A stretch of DNA of 64,000 bases from Sycobia sp. Sy_11 (GCA_018907035.1 JACCIC010000165.1:310001-374000); one strand, 5' to 3'. Positions 45,102 to 55,799 are shown, numbered from the stretch's first letter. A program made the numbers and translations. Notes: a model not told the origin generated them from the letters alone.

Positions 45102-45260
45102 ATTTTCATATATGTATTCTTATTTTCGTGCATATGCATATATCTCTCTATATTCCTCAGCACGCAGATGTTTACTTCTGTTTTCGTTTACGACTCGGTA
45201 TGTATATCATTTTCTCTCTCTCTCTACTTCTCCCCTTTTTCTCCTTCTTTTATTGCTTCT
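44862..45260. repeat. Pyrimidine-rich (CT/TCTTT) low-complexity block
   Basis: Long CT-rich stretch with a pure (CT)n core at about 45063-45099 and several TCTCTATTT / 'atatctctctat' units. It produces three overlapping Leu/Ser/Tyr/Phe-rich plus-strand frames of up to 186 codons, which are artefacts of composition. Confidence 0.85.
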
Positions 45261-45579
45261 GCATATATGACCTTTTCTCTCTACTTCTCTCTTCCTATCT
45301 TTCATTATTATGTGTGCACCTTCCCAGATACATGCAGTCGCTTCCAGCTGTGTGCGTACATACAACTGGCTTCTTCTTCAGCTTCTTTTCTCTCTTCCCT
45401 GTAGTTATTATTCCTTCTTTTTCTTCCCTAATGTACCTCCTTGACTGATAAAGGAGGACAGAGCCTCCTCGGTGCAGTAGTTAGCTCGACTACCCTCGCT
45501 CATTTAGTTATGAACCATATACTTATGATTAATTTTGTTTTCCAGGTGGTGATCTACTGCAATTCCCATTGGAAATTAT

Positions 45580-47300
45580 CTTAGAGAGTGGGTATGCCTT
45601 TGGACGTATAGGTTGAGCATGTCCTATATTTAACATATTCTAAGCCCATGTCGTACGTCCCAGTGGCACTTCTCCCGCCGGAAGGACCTCATCTAATAAC
45701 TTCTTTAATTGTTGTTGCGATATCCGCTAAACCAATAGATGCTAATCTGGAGCATTCATTGACTAAATTGAAACCAGTATTTCTTCTGAATCTGATCCAC
45801 CTACTCGGTTAGCTTCAGAGGATAGGCTGACAGTTAATAGGAACAGTGCTAGACGTTGTACTTCATTAAGTATAACTGCGGCTATTTCCAACACGACCCG
45901 TCGGTTCGCTGTTTTAAAATATAGCGAATTATCAATCGGGTCATGAATGATTTCGAAGCACGCGCATAATTGGCACCTACGTAGCAATCTACTTCTAGGT
46001 TTAAAATCACAACCACCAATACATTGCGCGTGATACCTGCCAATTCAAACGGTAGTTCAACGTCACCCATGACGTAAAGCACCAACTTTAGAAGCAGAAT
46101 AGAACTCCCGTTTGCGAGCACTGGCTAATTGCAAATCTTGCCCATGACAGTACGTGACGTGCCGGTGTCATATAATGCACGAATGCGGTACTCTGCAACT
46201 TATAACGGAATCGACAAGCAGGCTTCCTCTGGCCGAAAAGCCTGGCCGGAGTTTCATTCAGCACCGTTATGTTCCGTCATGAGTCGCTAACATTTGCTTA
46301 ATTGAATCAGACCTATGTTCAGACAGATCAGCCGAAGACGACTGAAAATTCGAGGAACAAGGTCCTCGAATGGTCTCGTCCGGGGTCATGTTGGGATTAC
46401 AAGTCAATCAGACCCCTAGTAGTCGCTTCGTTTCCCGTTTCACAATCGGCAATCCTCTGGACAGCATAATCCTCCAAGCTTCTAATGGCTTTGAGGAGTC
46501 GCTCCCCCATCCAGTCATGTTCACGGATTCGAGGACTTGAACGTGGCGTAGAAATACCACTGGCTGGAGGTTGCAAAGTAATCAACAATTCTACCTGCAT
46601 GGTGCGTGCTTGAAATACAAATGTGTTTTGTATTTTCACATTCTTCCGTACAGGATCGTCGGCCAGTCATGTATTGCTGACCGGTGCGGAACGGATCTGC
46701 GAGAGAGTAGATAACTGGGTAGATATGGCAGCAATTGCTTCTTCTAACCTCTTTGTTCAGATGTCTTCTACTGCCATAAATCGTACAATATCTTCCATTG
46801 TACATAGAGATAGACTGCCAGATGCGGAGCTGGCGATTCTGCTTGACGACGGGGGTGGGGCCGTATGTCCCGACTGTTCTTGTTGGAAGAGTAAGCCTCC
46901 TGCAGTCGTCTGTTCATCCATACCAGGCTGCATGTCAGAAAAACCGTCAAACACAATCGAGAGATTTTTAAATTCCATTGGGTCTCTTCATCGTGCTCTA
47001 ATAATTCAAACAGATGCCTCTTTTCTCCATTAGCTTTCGACTCTGGGCGGGACGGATCAACCTGAGCTATAATCCTTTCGATGAAAGGTTTCCTGGCTGA
47101 CTCATGCTTAAGAAAAGCACGACCCGGTCCTTCATCTTTTTCTTCAATGAAGTTATCCGGATCACATTCTCCCTTCAGCCACTAATTTATTCTGCGAAGC
47201 CTTTCAAAAGTAGTGCAGTTCCTTCGCTGAGGTATTCAACGACTTACCCTACCGCACGTGACGTTATTTTTCCTCTGGGTTCGAAAAGATGAAAATTTTT
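45580..47300 (-). pseudogene. Gypsy copy G3: gag N-terminus, protease and RT start
   Basis: Co-linear with G1. 46623-47290 gives gag blocks such as MDEQTTAGGLL and TMEDIVRFMAVEDI. 45880-46250 covers the protease region, with an ALYDT-like active-site strand and AGITRNVLVVVILNLEVDC. 45580-45760 is the RT N-terminal edge (ASIGLADI-like block and LLDEVLPAGEV near 45690). At about 46440 the copy jumps from the zinc-knuckle position to the capsid-proximal gag, so capsid and zinc knuckle are deleted. All frames contain stops. Confidence 0.8.
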
Positions 47301-47520
47301 GCCTTATATGACAGTCCTGAAGTGATATCCTGGGTCTTATTTTATTGAATTGATTTATGTTCAGAACAAATTGATACCTCTGTCCCTCTAGATTTATCAC
47401 GAATTTATTAATATTAAAATTTAAATTTAATACGAATCTATTAATAATTTTAAAAATATATATATAGAGTGTCAATAAAAGAACAAAGAAATGTCAATAC
47501 AATAATTACGGAATGAATAT
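47301..47520 (-). mobile_element. Gypsy leader segment joining G3 to G1
   Basis: Contains the leader blocks found at 30100-30340 and 55990-56110 (GCCTTATATG, 'gatatcctgg', 'ctctgtccctctagatttatcacga', 'ataattacggaatgaatat'). On its lower-coordinate side it continues into G3 gag. On its upper side it abuts the third ORF of G1 at about 47520, with no LTR between. Confidence 0.65.
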
Positions 47521-47529
47521 CCGTATCTG

Positions 47530-48696
47530 GTACCCTACCACCACGACTCCCCCGGGTTGTGATGCCGCTCTTGATCTTAGCTCCTCATCCGCGGCTAAGT
47601 TTGCGGAATCCCTAAGGGAGGAGAGAACACGCTCCCCTAACCGGCGAGCCTCTTCACGGGTACGGAGAAGCTCAGCATGCACTCGCTTAGCCTCGGCCTC
47701 GACTGCCTTTTGGCGTGCAAATGCTGCCGTGAGCTACTCCACCCTTTGTCACTCACAACGCTGCCGGTGTAATCTCAGGAAAACTTCCTGAGCTCTCATC
47801 GACTCGACTAAGTCATCGAACTCTTGGGTTAAGACAGGACCAACCTGTTTTCTACCACTAGGTCGACCCCCTAACTCTTCCCAGAGATCGATGACTCTAT
47901 TCTGCGCCTTCGTGGACACTTCTACCTTGGCTATAAAATCTGCCAAGGCTTCCAATAGGCGCTGCTCCATTCGCTGGAGCGGAGTCAGACGAGGGGGAGT
48001 ATTCTCACCTTCTCCGGTACCCGAAACTCCTGCTTCGGGGGGAAAAGACGAGTGACCACAATCAGACGTTCGTGTTTTCGATGTTCCCCGCATTCCTGGG
48101 TCATGAACCCCAGTTGTGGTGGGAGCGTTCCCAGACGCCTCTTCTCGCTCTCCAGCTCCTGCTGGAGAGCTGGATCGCGCCTCTGATTTCACCACTTCTT
48201 GTTCTGGAACTCCTGCTCCGGGAGAGGTGTTATTAGGTCCCGGGAAAGGACCATAGCCTGCCGGATGGCGACTCTTAGCATGATCGGGACGCGCCCCCTA
48301 TTGACCCGAAGCTCCTGCTTCGGGAAGGGCGGTCTCCGACCGAGAGGGGCCAGATCGTGGTTCAGACTTCACTCCCTCTTATCTCGAAGCTCCTGCTTTG
48401 GGAAGGGTGGTCTGGGCCCTTGGAGCGGTGGGAGGCGGAGGAGACCCCCTTCTTCCTCCGTTGCCTTTCGGACGAGAAGGCCCCGACACCGATGTAGGAC
48501 GCCTGAGAGGGACGTCTTCCTCCTCGATTTCTTCTATTATCTCCGAGAAGGGGTCCGGAAGGAACCAACTCGGAGGAATGGCGCGAGCAGATCGGTAGCC
48601 TCGACAGACTACCGTCAAAGCTAACCCCTGCCCCCACATCTCCCCGAGCAGCTCCTTAAATCGGGCAACGAAGGATTCATCCATCAAATTGTCCAT
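47530..48696 (-). pseudogene. Gypsy G1 third ORF (downstream of pol, function unknown)
   Basis: Starts MDNLMDESFVARFKELLGEM then WGQGLAL at 48696. An IPPSWFLPDPFSEIIEEIEE acidic segment and a VPLRRP box follow, then a Gly/Pro/Arg-rich middle. The C-terminal helical part (LTPLQRMEQRLLEALADFIA, VIDLWEELGGRPSG, FDDLVESMRAQEVFL) ends with an Arg/Glu-rich segment near 47700-47550. The G2 copy (32300-33480) preserves start, acidic box, DLWEEL-RPSG box and coiled-coil end. No signal peptide, transmembrane helix or zinc finger. One or more frameshifts (near 48360 and 48195) divide it. Not an env; role unknown. Confidence 0.72.
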
Positions 48697-48814
48697 CTGA
48701 AACAGATAAAAGAAGGACGAACTATATTAATAGGAAGGGGAAAACTATTCCTTCCGTGTCCTCCCACGCGGTCTTCGTTCTGTTGGGGTCCTTTCGACGA
48801 GAGGACGCCATATC

Positions 48815-49250
48815 TTAAGACGAAGACCGCTCCATCAAAATTTTATTTTTACGTAGACGACCCCGTTTCCTACCCGGGACGGAACCTAACGCCTTACGAG
48901 TATTCTCGGGATTGTCCTGCGCAGAGGACCTCGCTCTAGAATCTTCACCCGCTGGTGAAGATTCTGGCATTACAGGTGGGTCGTTCGTCACCTGATCGTG
49001 ATCCAACGGAGGTTGAGGATGCGTTTCTTCTTCTTCTGGTTCCAGCGGCGGTTAGGGTAAAACCTCATCCTCTGGTTGGGGTAAAACCTCATCCAGCGTA
49101 GAAGTATTCTCCAAGAGATCGTTTTCCACGGGTTGGACGTACGGCTTGAGTTGTTCATCATGAACTCACTGTTTAATCCGTCTGCCACAACCTTCCAGCT
49201 CATACGTATTAGTCCCTTTCTTTTGTACTATAACAAAAGGACCCACGTAT
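48815..49250 (-). pseudogene. Gypsy G1 pol tail, low-complexity
   Basis: After the integrase C-terminal domain the minus strand reads a hydrophilic, Glu/Pro/Asn-rich stretch in shifting frames (for example PPVMPESSPAGEDSRARSSA and VPGRKRGRLRKN), with a short tandem duplication at about 49046-49092. It likely forms the C-terminal tail of the polyprotein. Confidence 0.55.
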
Positions 49251-49269
49251 TTAGGGGCTAATTTGGACA

Positions 49270-50478
49270 TTACCCCTTGAGCCGTCGAGGATAAGACACG
49301 ATTTTTCCTCCATACCAGGTCACCCACTTGGTATGGAGAAGGACGTCTCCTAGCAGTATAATACTCTGCTTGGCGACGCTGTTCTCCTCGAGAGCGGTCT
49401 CTTGGAGTTCTCTCAACTTAGTCATTTTCGCTAGCCAGGAACTCGCTCTTTCTTTTTGTTGAATTTCCGTCGTAGCTTGATCCTGGCTGCAGCGGAGCGT
49501 TCCTGGCGTAGTCAGCTCTCGTCGGAAATTTAGCAGAGCCGGAGAATATCCAATGGAACCATGTGGCGTCATATTTAGGGAGAAATTTAACTCAACGAGT
49601 TTCTCATCCCACATTATGGGATTCATCTAAAAACGCCATAATGCGGCTTTTCAAAGTCCTATTGACCCGCTCCACTGGATTAGCCTGCGAATGGTACGGT
49701 GGACTAAGGGTATGAAGTATACCTGCTACCACTAAGTATTCATCAATCGTACGATTTTTAAATTCAGTACCATTATCCGACAGGAAGACCTCTGGCGCGT
49801 CGAATTTGAGTATGATCCTCTCTTTCAATTCTTTGAGGATCGTCCTGGCATTCGCTTTACGGATGGGGATACATTCGACCCACCGTTTAAACAAATCTTG
49901 TAACACTAGGATATACTCAAATCTATGGCGACTTCTTACAAATGGTCCGGTAATGTCACCGGCGACCATTTGCCAAGGCCTTTTTAAAACTCTCCGACCC
50001 ATTAATCCAGCAGGTGGTCTTTGGTCCACCTTGGACTGCTGGCATATAAGACAGTTTTTCACATATTCTTGAACTATCTTATAAAATCCAGGCCAGTAAT
50101 AGTATTTGCTGACTCTAGAGAAAGTTTTCTCACGACCTGGATGTCCAGCCGTAGGATTATTGTGACATATTTAAGAACTATATCACGACGTTCCTTAGGA
50201 ACGACGATCTTCCAAGCCTCCTCATGACCCATAATGACTTCGAGGACTTCATCTGCTCGATAACAATATAATTGTCCCCCGATTATTTTATATTTCGGAT
50301 AATCGTTCGGACGATCTTGGACGTTCTTGAACCATTGTATATAACAATCGTCTTGGGTATCTCTCGTCCAGGTTACAGTTGAGCAAGATAGATCATCTCC
50401 CTCGGACATCCTCGAAAGGGCGTCTGACACGTCGTTCAACATCCCTTTACGATCTACATCGAAACTTTGCCCTTGCAA
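49270..50478 (-). pseudogene. Gypsy G1 integrase
   Basis: The zinc-binding part lies in 50074-50478 (WFKNVQDRPNDYPKYKIIGG, QLYCYR) and continues into NCLICQQSKVDQRPPAGL at 50060, with the two Cys of the HHCC motif. The catalytic core follows in an open frame 49604-50062: first Asp in VAGDITGPF, second in FLSDNGTEFKN, Glu in NPVERVNRTLKS. The C-terminal domain is in 49270-49626 (LNFSLNMTPHGSIGYSPALL and KWVTWYGGK). The D-D-E core is complete, but the domain is split over three frames. This is the best preserved integrase in the window. Confidence 0.9.
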
Positions 50479-50568
50479 TCTTAGATGCCATCATGCGAGT
50501 CTGCTAGTTGAGTTCTGCATCGTACGAATCCATCTCCATCTGCTGTGGTCCGTAACAACACGGAAATG

Positions 50569-50930
50569 CTATCCATCTATATAAGGATGGAATTTATCAA
50601 TCGCCCATATTACAGCTAAGCACTCTCTCTCAGTTACCGAATCGTTTCTTTCAGCTTGGGAGAGTGCTCTACTCGCGAACTCCAACACCTGTTCTTGTCT
50701 GTCGACTTCCTTCGTAAGGACCGGTCCGATACCAGTGTCACTCGCATCTGTTTGCACGGTAAACTGGATATCAAACGACCGTCTATGCAGGACAGGTGCC
50801 AGGCGGGTCTCTTTAGTTAGACGTGTGAGTGGTTCGGCAATGGTAGCGAAATCTTTTAGAAATTTCCTATACCACGATGCCATCCCGAGGAAACGTCTAA
50901 GTTGCTTCAGGTTTCTCGGTTCCGTCTAAC
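50569..50930 (-). pseudogene. Gypsy G1 RNase H domain
   Basis: MASWYRKFLKDFATIAEPLT and RLTKETR form the RT/RNase H connection. FTVQTDASDTGIGPVL carries the first catalytic Asp. The second carboxylate is the Glu in TERECLAVIWAI. The frame stops at about 50569 in the HPYIDG region, just before the third-Asp block. Family: Ty3/gypsy pol. Confidence 0.9.
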
Positions 50931-51838
50931 GCATTACTGGTTCGATCTTCTCGGGATCGGGACGGAATCCCTCACGATTCACGAGTGAGTTACTAAGTAC
51001 TTGACTTCGGTGTGCCCAAAGATACTCTTTTCTCGATTTATCGTGAGTCCAGCTTCATGTGCTCGAGCAAGGACACGACGTATCGAGTGTAAGTGATCTT
51101 CGAATGTCTCTGTGGCGATAATAATATCATTAAGATATGAGAAGGCATTCGGCTCGAGGTATGGTCCGATAATTCGGTCTATAAGTCGTTAAAACGATGC
51201 TCCAGCGTTAGATAAACAGAAGGCATCCTGGTAAATTGCAACAACCCCATTCCAGTTATCATAAATGCCGTTATCGATTTGGATTCCGGATGAAGTTGTA
51301 TTTGATGGTACGCACTACTCACATCTAAGTTAGAAATATATCTAGCTGATTGTAGCTTCCTTAGAATCTGGTCCATGTTAGGTAACGGGTATGCATCGGT
51401 TTTGGAAACTAAATTAACTTTTCGAAAGTCGATGCAAAATCTATACTTCCCGTTATTCTTACGTACCATCACAACTGGGCTTGACCATCCACTTATAGAT
51501 GTTTCGACAACTCCAGTCTCTAGCATCTCTCTAACTTGAGAATTCATCTCTTCATGTATTTTCATAGAGACTGGATATGCCTTTTGACGTCTACGGCGAG
51601 CATCTCCTACATCTATTGTATGCTCCGCCCACATTGTACGTCCCAGTGACACTTCTCCCGCCGGCAGGATTTTATTTAAGAGCTTCTTCATACGTTCTTG
51701 TTCCTGCCGTGATATATCCGCAAGACCAATGGATGCTAACCTCGAAAACTCCATGGTCAGATCAAAACCAGTATTTTCTTCTGAGTTTATTTCGCCTACT
51801 CGAATAATTCCAGAAGATACGCCGTCAGTCAATCGCAA
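50931..51838 (-). pseudogene. Gypsy G1 reverse transcriptase, YLDD changed to YLND
   Basis: The open frame 51179-51838 has the linker (ILPAGEVSLGRTMWAEHTID), RT motif block SGWSSPVVMVRKNNGKYRFC, IDFRKVNLVSKTDAYPLP and motif A SNLDVSSAYHQIQLHP with its catalytic Asp. The frame ends near TRMPSVYLTLEHRFNDL, where a stop replaces the expected GL-NA-A-FQ block continuation. In the next frame, motif C lies at 51126-51137 and reads YLND instead of YLDD, replacing one of the two metal-binding Asp residues. GHTEVKYL follows near 51010. Confidence 0.92.
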
Positions 51839-51839
51839 C

Positions 51840-52330
51840 AGTGCCAGTCGTTAGACTTCATTACATGTGACTGCGGCTACTTCCATCCTGACCCGTTTAT
51901 TCGCTACTTTGACCCACAACGAATTATCAATCGGATCATAGATGGTTCCGAACGCTCGTGCGAAATTGGCCCCTACGTAGCAATCCACCTCAAGGTTTGG
52001 GATCACAGCGACTAACACATTGTGCGTGATCCCTGCAGTTCGACGTGACCCGTGACGTAAAGCGGAGAGTTCCCTTGACCTCTAGCACCAACTCCAGATG
52101 CTGGGTAGAGCTCTCGCTGTCAAGCCGTTGCTAATTGTAGCCCGATCTTTACGTACGACCGTACGGTGTCGTACAATGCACGGATCCGGTACTCAGGAAT
52201 TCGTACCCGGATCCACCAGCGCGCTCCTTCCTGCCGTGCTGCAATTTGGCCGGGATCTCATTCGCCACTGTCATTTTCCTCAGTCGACGGAATTTCCTCA
52301 ACTGAATGAGGCCTCTCTTCGGTCTGATTA
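51840..52330 (-). pseudogene. Gypsy G1 protease region
   Basis: Readable blocks include PEYRIRALYDTVRSYV (the active-site D-T-G strand is changed to D-T-V) and, further on, the 'GPISHERS' and LIIRCGSK pieces of the C-terminal protease/linker. Several stops. G3 carries the corresponding region at 45760-46250. Confidence 0.65.
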
Positions 52331-52415
52331 GTCGAGAACGACTGAGAATTCGAGGAACAAGATCCTCGAATATTTTCGTCTGGGGTCACGTTTGGGGTGC
52401 AAGTCGACCTGACCC

Positions 52416-52766
52416 CTATTGGCCGCCTTGCTTCCCGTTTCCCGAACATTTCGGGCAGTTATAAATGCGGTAACCCATTTCACCACATTTATAACATTTG
52501 ACTGGGCCATCCGAACTCTTCTTCTTATCTGGTGGACGGCCCTCCGGAGTTTTGTTAACCTTCTTCGGACTGGTTGTTCTAGTACACTTCTTCTTAGGGG
52601 GTGTTCGATTCCGCCTCCAGATTTGGCGGTTCGTTGTCGAAGGCCCTCTTCTTTCTTCTTCTGGTTTCGGCCTTCGTTGACCCTGAGAAGTAGATGGTCT
52701 ACTAGATGGTCCAACCTGCCCGAATTTTGATTCCAGGCGAGTCAGTAGCTTGCGTATTTCTGCCAT
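52416..52766 (-). pseudogene. Gypsy G1 gag nucleocapsid with altered zinc knuckle
   Basis: A basic Arg/Pro/Lys-rich stretch (RRNRTPPKKKCTRTTSPKK) leads to KCYKCGEMGYRIYNCPKC. The knuckle has CX2CX4YX4C spacing: the metal-binding His is replaced by Tyr. It lies at the C-terminal end of gag. The PLE dimer insertion (52981-54376) separates it from the capsid part. Confidence 0.82.
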
Positions 52767-52980
52767 GTCAGGATCGATCCTTTTTTCTTGATCAGGATTT
52801 TCCTGATGTACAGTAGCAGCTACTTTAGTTCTAGCTCGCCTGGAATTCGGCGATTTATATACGACTTCCCGCTAAATCGCCTTATACGGCGAAGGAGGAG
52901 TGTGATAGATATTTTACACTCCAATGCAAATTCGGCACCCTGGCCAAATTTAGGAATTCTTGCACATTGCTAATGGACTA

Positions 52981-53588
52981 AAACAATTGAATTGTACTTT
53001 TGTCGACTGCCCATATACAAATTTATAAATATTTTTTTATTGGTCTTACGGTCCAATCAATTCAATCTAAAAATAAAATAAAAATAAAAATAAAAAATAA
53101 AAATAAAAATAAATAAAAAAATAAAATAAAAATAAAAAATAAAAATTAAATTAAAAATTAAATTAAAATTATAATGACAGTCAAACTGTCCTTGTTTACA
53201 TTCACCCCCGTAGACTAATCTGAAAATAAAATATTAACTGAAAAAATTCTTTGTTAGTAAAGTGCAGTCTGACTGTCCCCAACACCCTTACCTAATTGAA
53301 GACTTGTCCAACGTTTCGAGCTCGCTACGGCTCCTCATCAGGGACTAATCTAAACCTAATATTCTAATCTATATATACCCATCCCCACCACCAAATTTAG
53401 TAAATTAAATATAAATTCCCCCTCTACACAAATTGTCCAAAACCAATCAACTTAATAAGGAATGATAAACACTGTCCAATCTACCAGACTCTAACATTAA
53501 ATTCACATTATTTCGATTCCTGGAAATGTGAATACTTTCAAGACTCTCCCGTTTATACTTATTATTAATACCATGTTCCAAAATATCC
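52981..53588 (-). mobile_element. Penelope-like element copy 6 (left arm of inverted dimer)
   Basis: The minus strand carries the complete terminal block including the GTCGAC end at about 53002, the A-rich tract, the hammerhead core (53306-53345) and the 3' coding/UTR region up to the palindrome centre near 53588. It is nearly identical to the right arm (for example, 53460-53585 is the complement of 53820-53950 with a few differences). No functional frame. Confidence 0.88.
53306..53345 (-). ncRNA. Hammerhead ribozyme-like core, PLE copy 6
   Basis: On the minus strand GTCC, CTGATGA, stem II (GAGC with GCTC around one extra G), GAAA, CGTT and GGAC appear in order. GTCC/GGAC form stem I, and the A-C-G-T after GAA is self-complementary, suited to a dimeric stem III. 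All conserved core positions are kept. Confidence 0.7.
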
Positions 53589-53639
53589 ACATTCACAAAA
53601 TCAATTGTTTAATAATTGCAAAGATAGGGAGGATTTATG

Positions 53640-53925
53640 CTTAAAATCAGGAATTGTTTACAAGATTCATTGCATGGATTGTGATAAATACTGTATTGGA
53701 CAAACAGGTAGATATTTAAAAAAGAGATTTTATGAGCATAAATATAGTTCACGTCGCTCACATATTACTTCCGGGTGAAAAGAGCATTGTTTAAGTTTTT
53801 ACATTCTTTTGATTTTTTGAATGTGGATATTTTGGAACATGGTATGAATAATAAGTATAAACGGGAGAGTCTTGAACGTATTCACATTTCCAGGAATCGA
53901 AATAATGTGAATTGAATGTTAGAGT
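53640..53925 (+). pseudogene. Penelope-like element GIY-YIG endonuclease
   Basis: The frame reads CLKSGIVYKIHCMDCDKY, then CIGQTGRYLKKRFYEH and SSRRSH. GIVY and CIGQTGR are the two PLE strands of the GIY-YIG nuclease (here GIV-Y and C-IG), and R...R...EH holds the catalytic Arg and the helix-2 His typical of PLE, with the C-x2-C linker pair. A TGA at about 53777 ends the frame. In another frame the C-terminal FLNVDILEHG and RESLERIHISRNRNNVN follow to a TGA at about 53916. The nuclease is broken in two. Confidence 0.88.
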
Positions 53926-54064
53926 CTGGATTGGACAGTGTTTATCATTCCTTATTAAGTTGATTGGTTTTGGACAATTTGTGTACAGGGGGAATTTATA
54001 TTTAATTTACTCAATTTGGTGGTGGGGATGGGTATATATAGATTAGAATATAAGGTTTAGATTA

Positions 54065-54104
54065 GTCCCTGATGAGGAGCCGTAGCGAGCTCGAAACGTT
54101 GGAC
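54065..54104 (+). ncRNA. Hammerhead ribozyme-like core, PLE copy 7
   Basis: GTCC (54065-54068), CTGATGA (54069-54075), a GAGC...GCTC stem II, GAAA (54093-54096), CGTT, GGAC (54101-54104). Same architecture as copies 4 and 6, with all core positions intact. Facing the copy 6 core, it could form either an intermolecular dimer or, in a read-through transcript, a long duplex. Confidence 0.7.
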
Positions 54105-54390
54105 ATGTCTTCAATTAGGTAAGGGTGTTGGGGACAGTCAGACTGGACTTTACTAAGAAAGAATTTTTTCAGCTAATATTTTATTTTCAGATTAGTCTAC
54201 GGGGGTGAATGTAAACAAGGACAGTCTGACTGTCATTATAATTTTAATTTAATTTTTAATTTAATTTTTATTTTTAATTTTTATTTCATTTTTTTATTTA
54301 TTTTTATTTTTATTTTTATTTTATTTTTAGATTGAATTGATTGGACTGTAAGACCAATAAAAAAATATTTATTAATTTGCTAATGGACTA

Positions 54391-54850
54391 CCTTGGTATC
54401 CTTCGCTGGATTTCGGGGCGTGCGTTGCGCAGCTGTGTATCTAATTGGTCTGTCTTGGGGAGGGGTGGATTTAGCCGATCGAATATCGAGAGGAAACAAG
54501 CGACATAATCACACGAAGGTTCGTTGGCTCCTTCGGTTCAAGTTTCGGCCTCTCTAACCCATTTTCCTCGATATTCTGGACCGGCTCCGTACCATTGTTT
54601 TGCAGCGGTACGGACTTCACTCCAGGTGGTTATGCCTCTTTTTCTTAAAGCGTCGAGCCATAACTCTGCCTTCCTCTTGAATATTTCGGGGAGCGCCTGA
54701 GTTAATTCTTCATCAGATATTTGCGAACTTTTTTGGGGCTCCTCAATTCGCTTGAGAAATAATTCAAGGTCCTGATGAGAATCTTAATATGGATATCCCA
54801 TTTACGGACCACTAAGCCTATATCCCTCTTGGATCGCCAATGCAATCTAA
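54391..54850 (-). pseudogene. Gypsy G1 gag capsid part
   Basis: The minus strand reads QDLELFLKRIEEPQKSS, DEELTQALPEIFKRKAELWL and GITTWSEVRTAAKQWYGAGP, the helical Retrotrans_gag-type capsid block (L...L......W......W......F/W). Interrupted at its C-terminal side by the PLE dimer and by stops. Confidence 0.8.
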
Positions 54851-54955
54851 CTTCTCACTGGGTAATCCTCCGGACAGCGTAATCCTCGAAGTTTCCGATG
54901 GCTTCGAGGAGTTCCACCCCCGAGGAGTTCCTCCTTCGAGGAGTCCCAGCCACGT

Positions 54956-55784
54956 TCAGGGACTCGAGGACTTGAGCGTAACGTCAAAACACCACTGGCT
55001 GGAGGTTACAGGGAGCCTGACGATTCTTCCTGCTCGGTGGATGTGTGCCACACAAATGTGTCTTGTATTTGCACCTTCTTCCGTACAGGGTCGTCGGCCA
55101 GTCGTGTACTGCTGACCTGTACGGAACGAACTTGAGACATAGCCGATAATTGGATGATTATGGCTGGAAGCGCTTCTCCTAACCTTGGATTGAATTGAAC
55201 TTCTGGTCTTGAATTGCCATAAACCGCACAATATCATCCATTGTGCATGGAGGTAGACTGCCAGGTGGGGTATTGGGGATTGCGCTTAACGACGGGGGTG
55301 GGGTCGTCTGTCCCGACTGTTCTTGTGGGAGGAGTAGGCCTCCTGCAGACGTCTGCTCATCCACACCAGGCTGGATGGTCAGACCCATCCTCGACCGCAA
55401 TCTAGATGCTTCAAGATTCCGATGGACCTCTTCGTCATGCTCCAGTGACTCCAACGGATGCCTCTCTTATCCATCAGCCGTAGAGTCTAGCCAGGAGGGA
55501 TCACTCTGGGCAATAATCCTTTCAATAAAGGATTTTCTGGATGACTCATGATTAAAGAAAACATGACCCGGATCTTCTTCTTTTTCTTCAACCAAATCAT
55601 CCTGGTCATATTCTTCCTTCAGCCATTGGTTTATTCTGCGAAGCCGGTCAAATATTGTACCATCGCTTCGCAGAGACAGCTGATGGAGGTAATCATCTAC
55701 TTCACCTCCCAGTAAATATAAGCAGCATTGGTCGACCTTAGTCGATGGTACTTTAAAGGAGGGAGAGGTTGATCTTTCAGTCAT
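54956..55784 (-). pseudogene. Gypsy G1 gag N-terminal part
   Basis: The first frame (55467-55784) opens MTERSTSPSFKVPSTKVDQC and runs through helical, acidic sequence (WLKEEYDQDDLVEEKEEDPG) to SWLDSTADG. The next frame continues ESLEHDEEVHRNLEASRLRS, with a PPPSLS-rich linker and TMDDIVRFMAIQDQKF. A third frame covers 54956-55237. G3 preserves the middle part, including DEQT-AGGLL and TM(D/E)DIVRFMA. The function of the N-terminal gag is inferred from position only. Confidence 0.75.
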
Positions 55785-55799
55785 GTCGTAGAAAAAAAC

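Larger units (their letters stand above)
53589..54376 (+). mobile_element. Penelope-like element copy 7 (right arm of inverted dimer)
   Basis: The plus strand runs from the GIY-YIG endonuclease region through the 3' UTR, the hammerhead core and the terminal block. It ends at ATTTATTAATT, short of the GTATATGGGCAGTCGAC end present in the left arm. The two arms meet head-to-head with both 3' ends outward. Confidence 0.88.
52967..54390. repeat. 14-bp target-site duplication around the PLE dimer
   Basis: TTGCTAATGGACTA occurs at 52967-52980 and again at 54377-54390. One T at the edge is ambiguous because the PLE ends in TT. Removing one copy plus the intervening 1396 bp restores continuous gypsy G1 gag sequence, so this is an insertion duplication. 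Confidence 0.85.

Noticed and set aside
44844..45448. Three long plus-strand frames (up to 186 codons) rich in Leu/Ser/Tyr/Phe
   Set aside because: They follow a CT/TCTTT low-complexity block in all three frames at once; no domain and no unique sequence.
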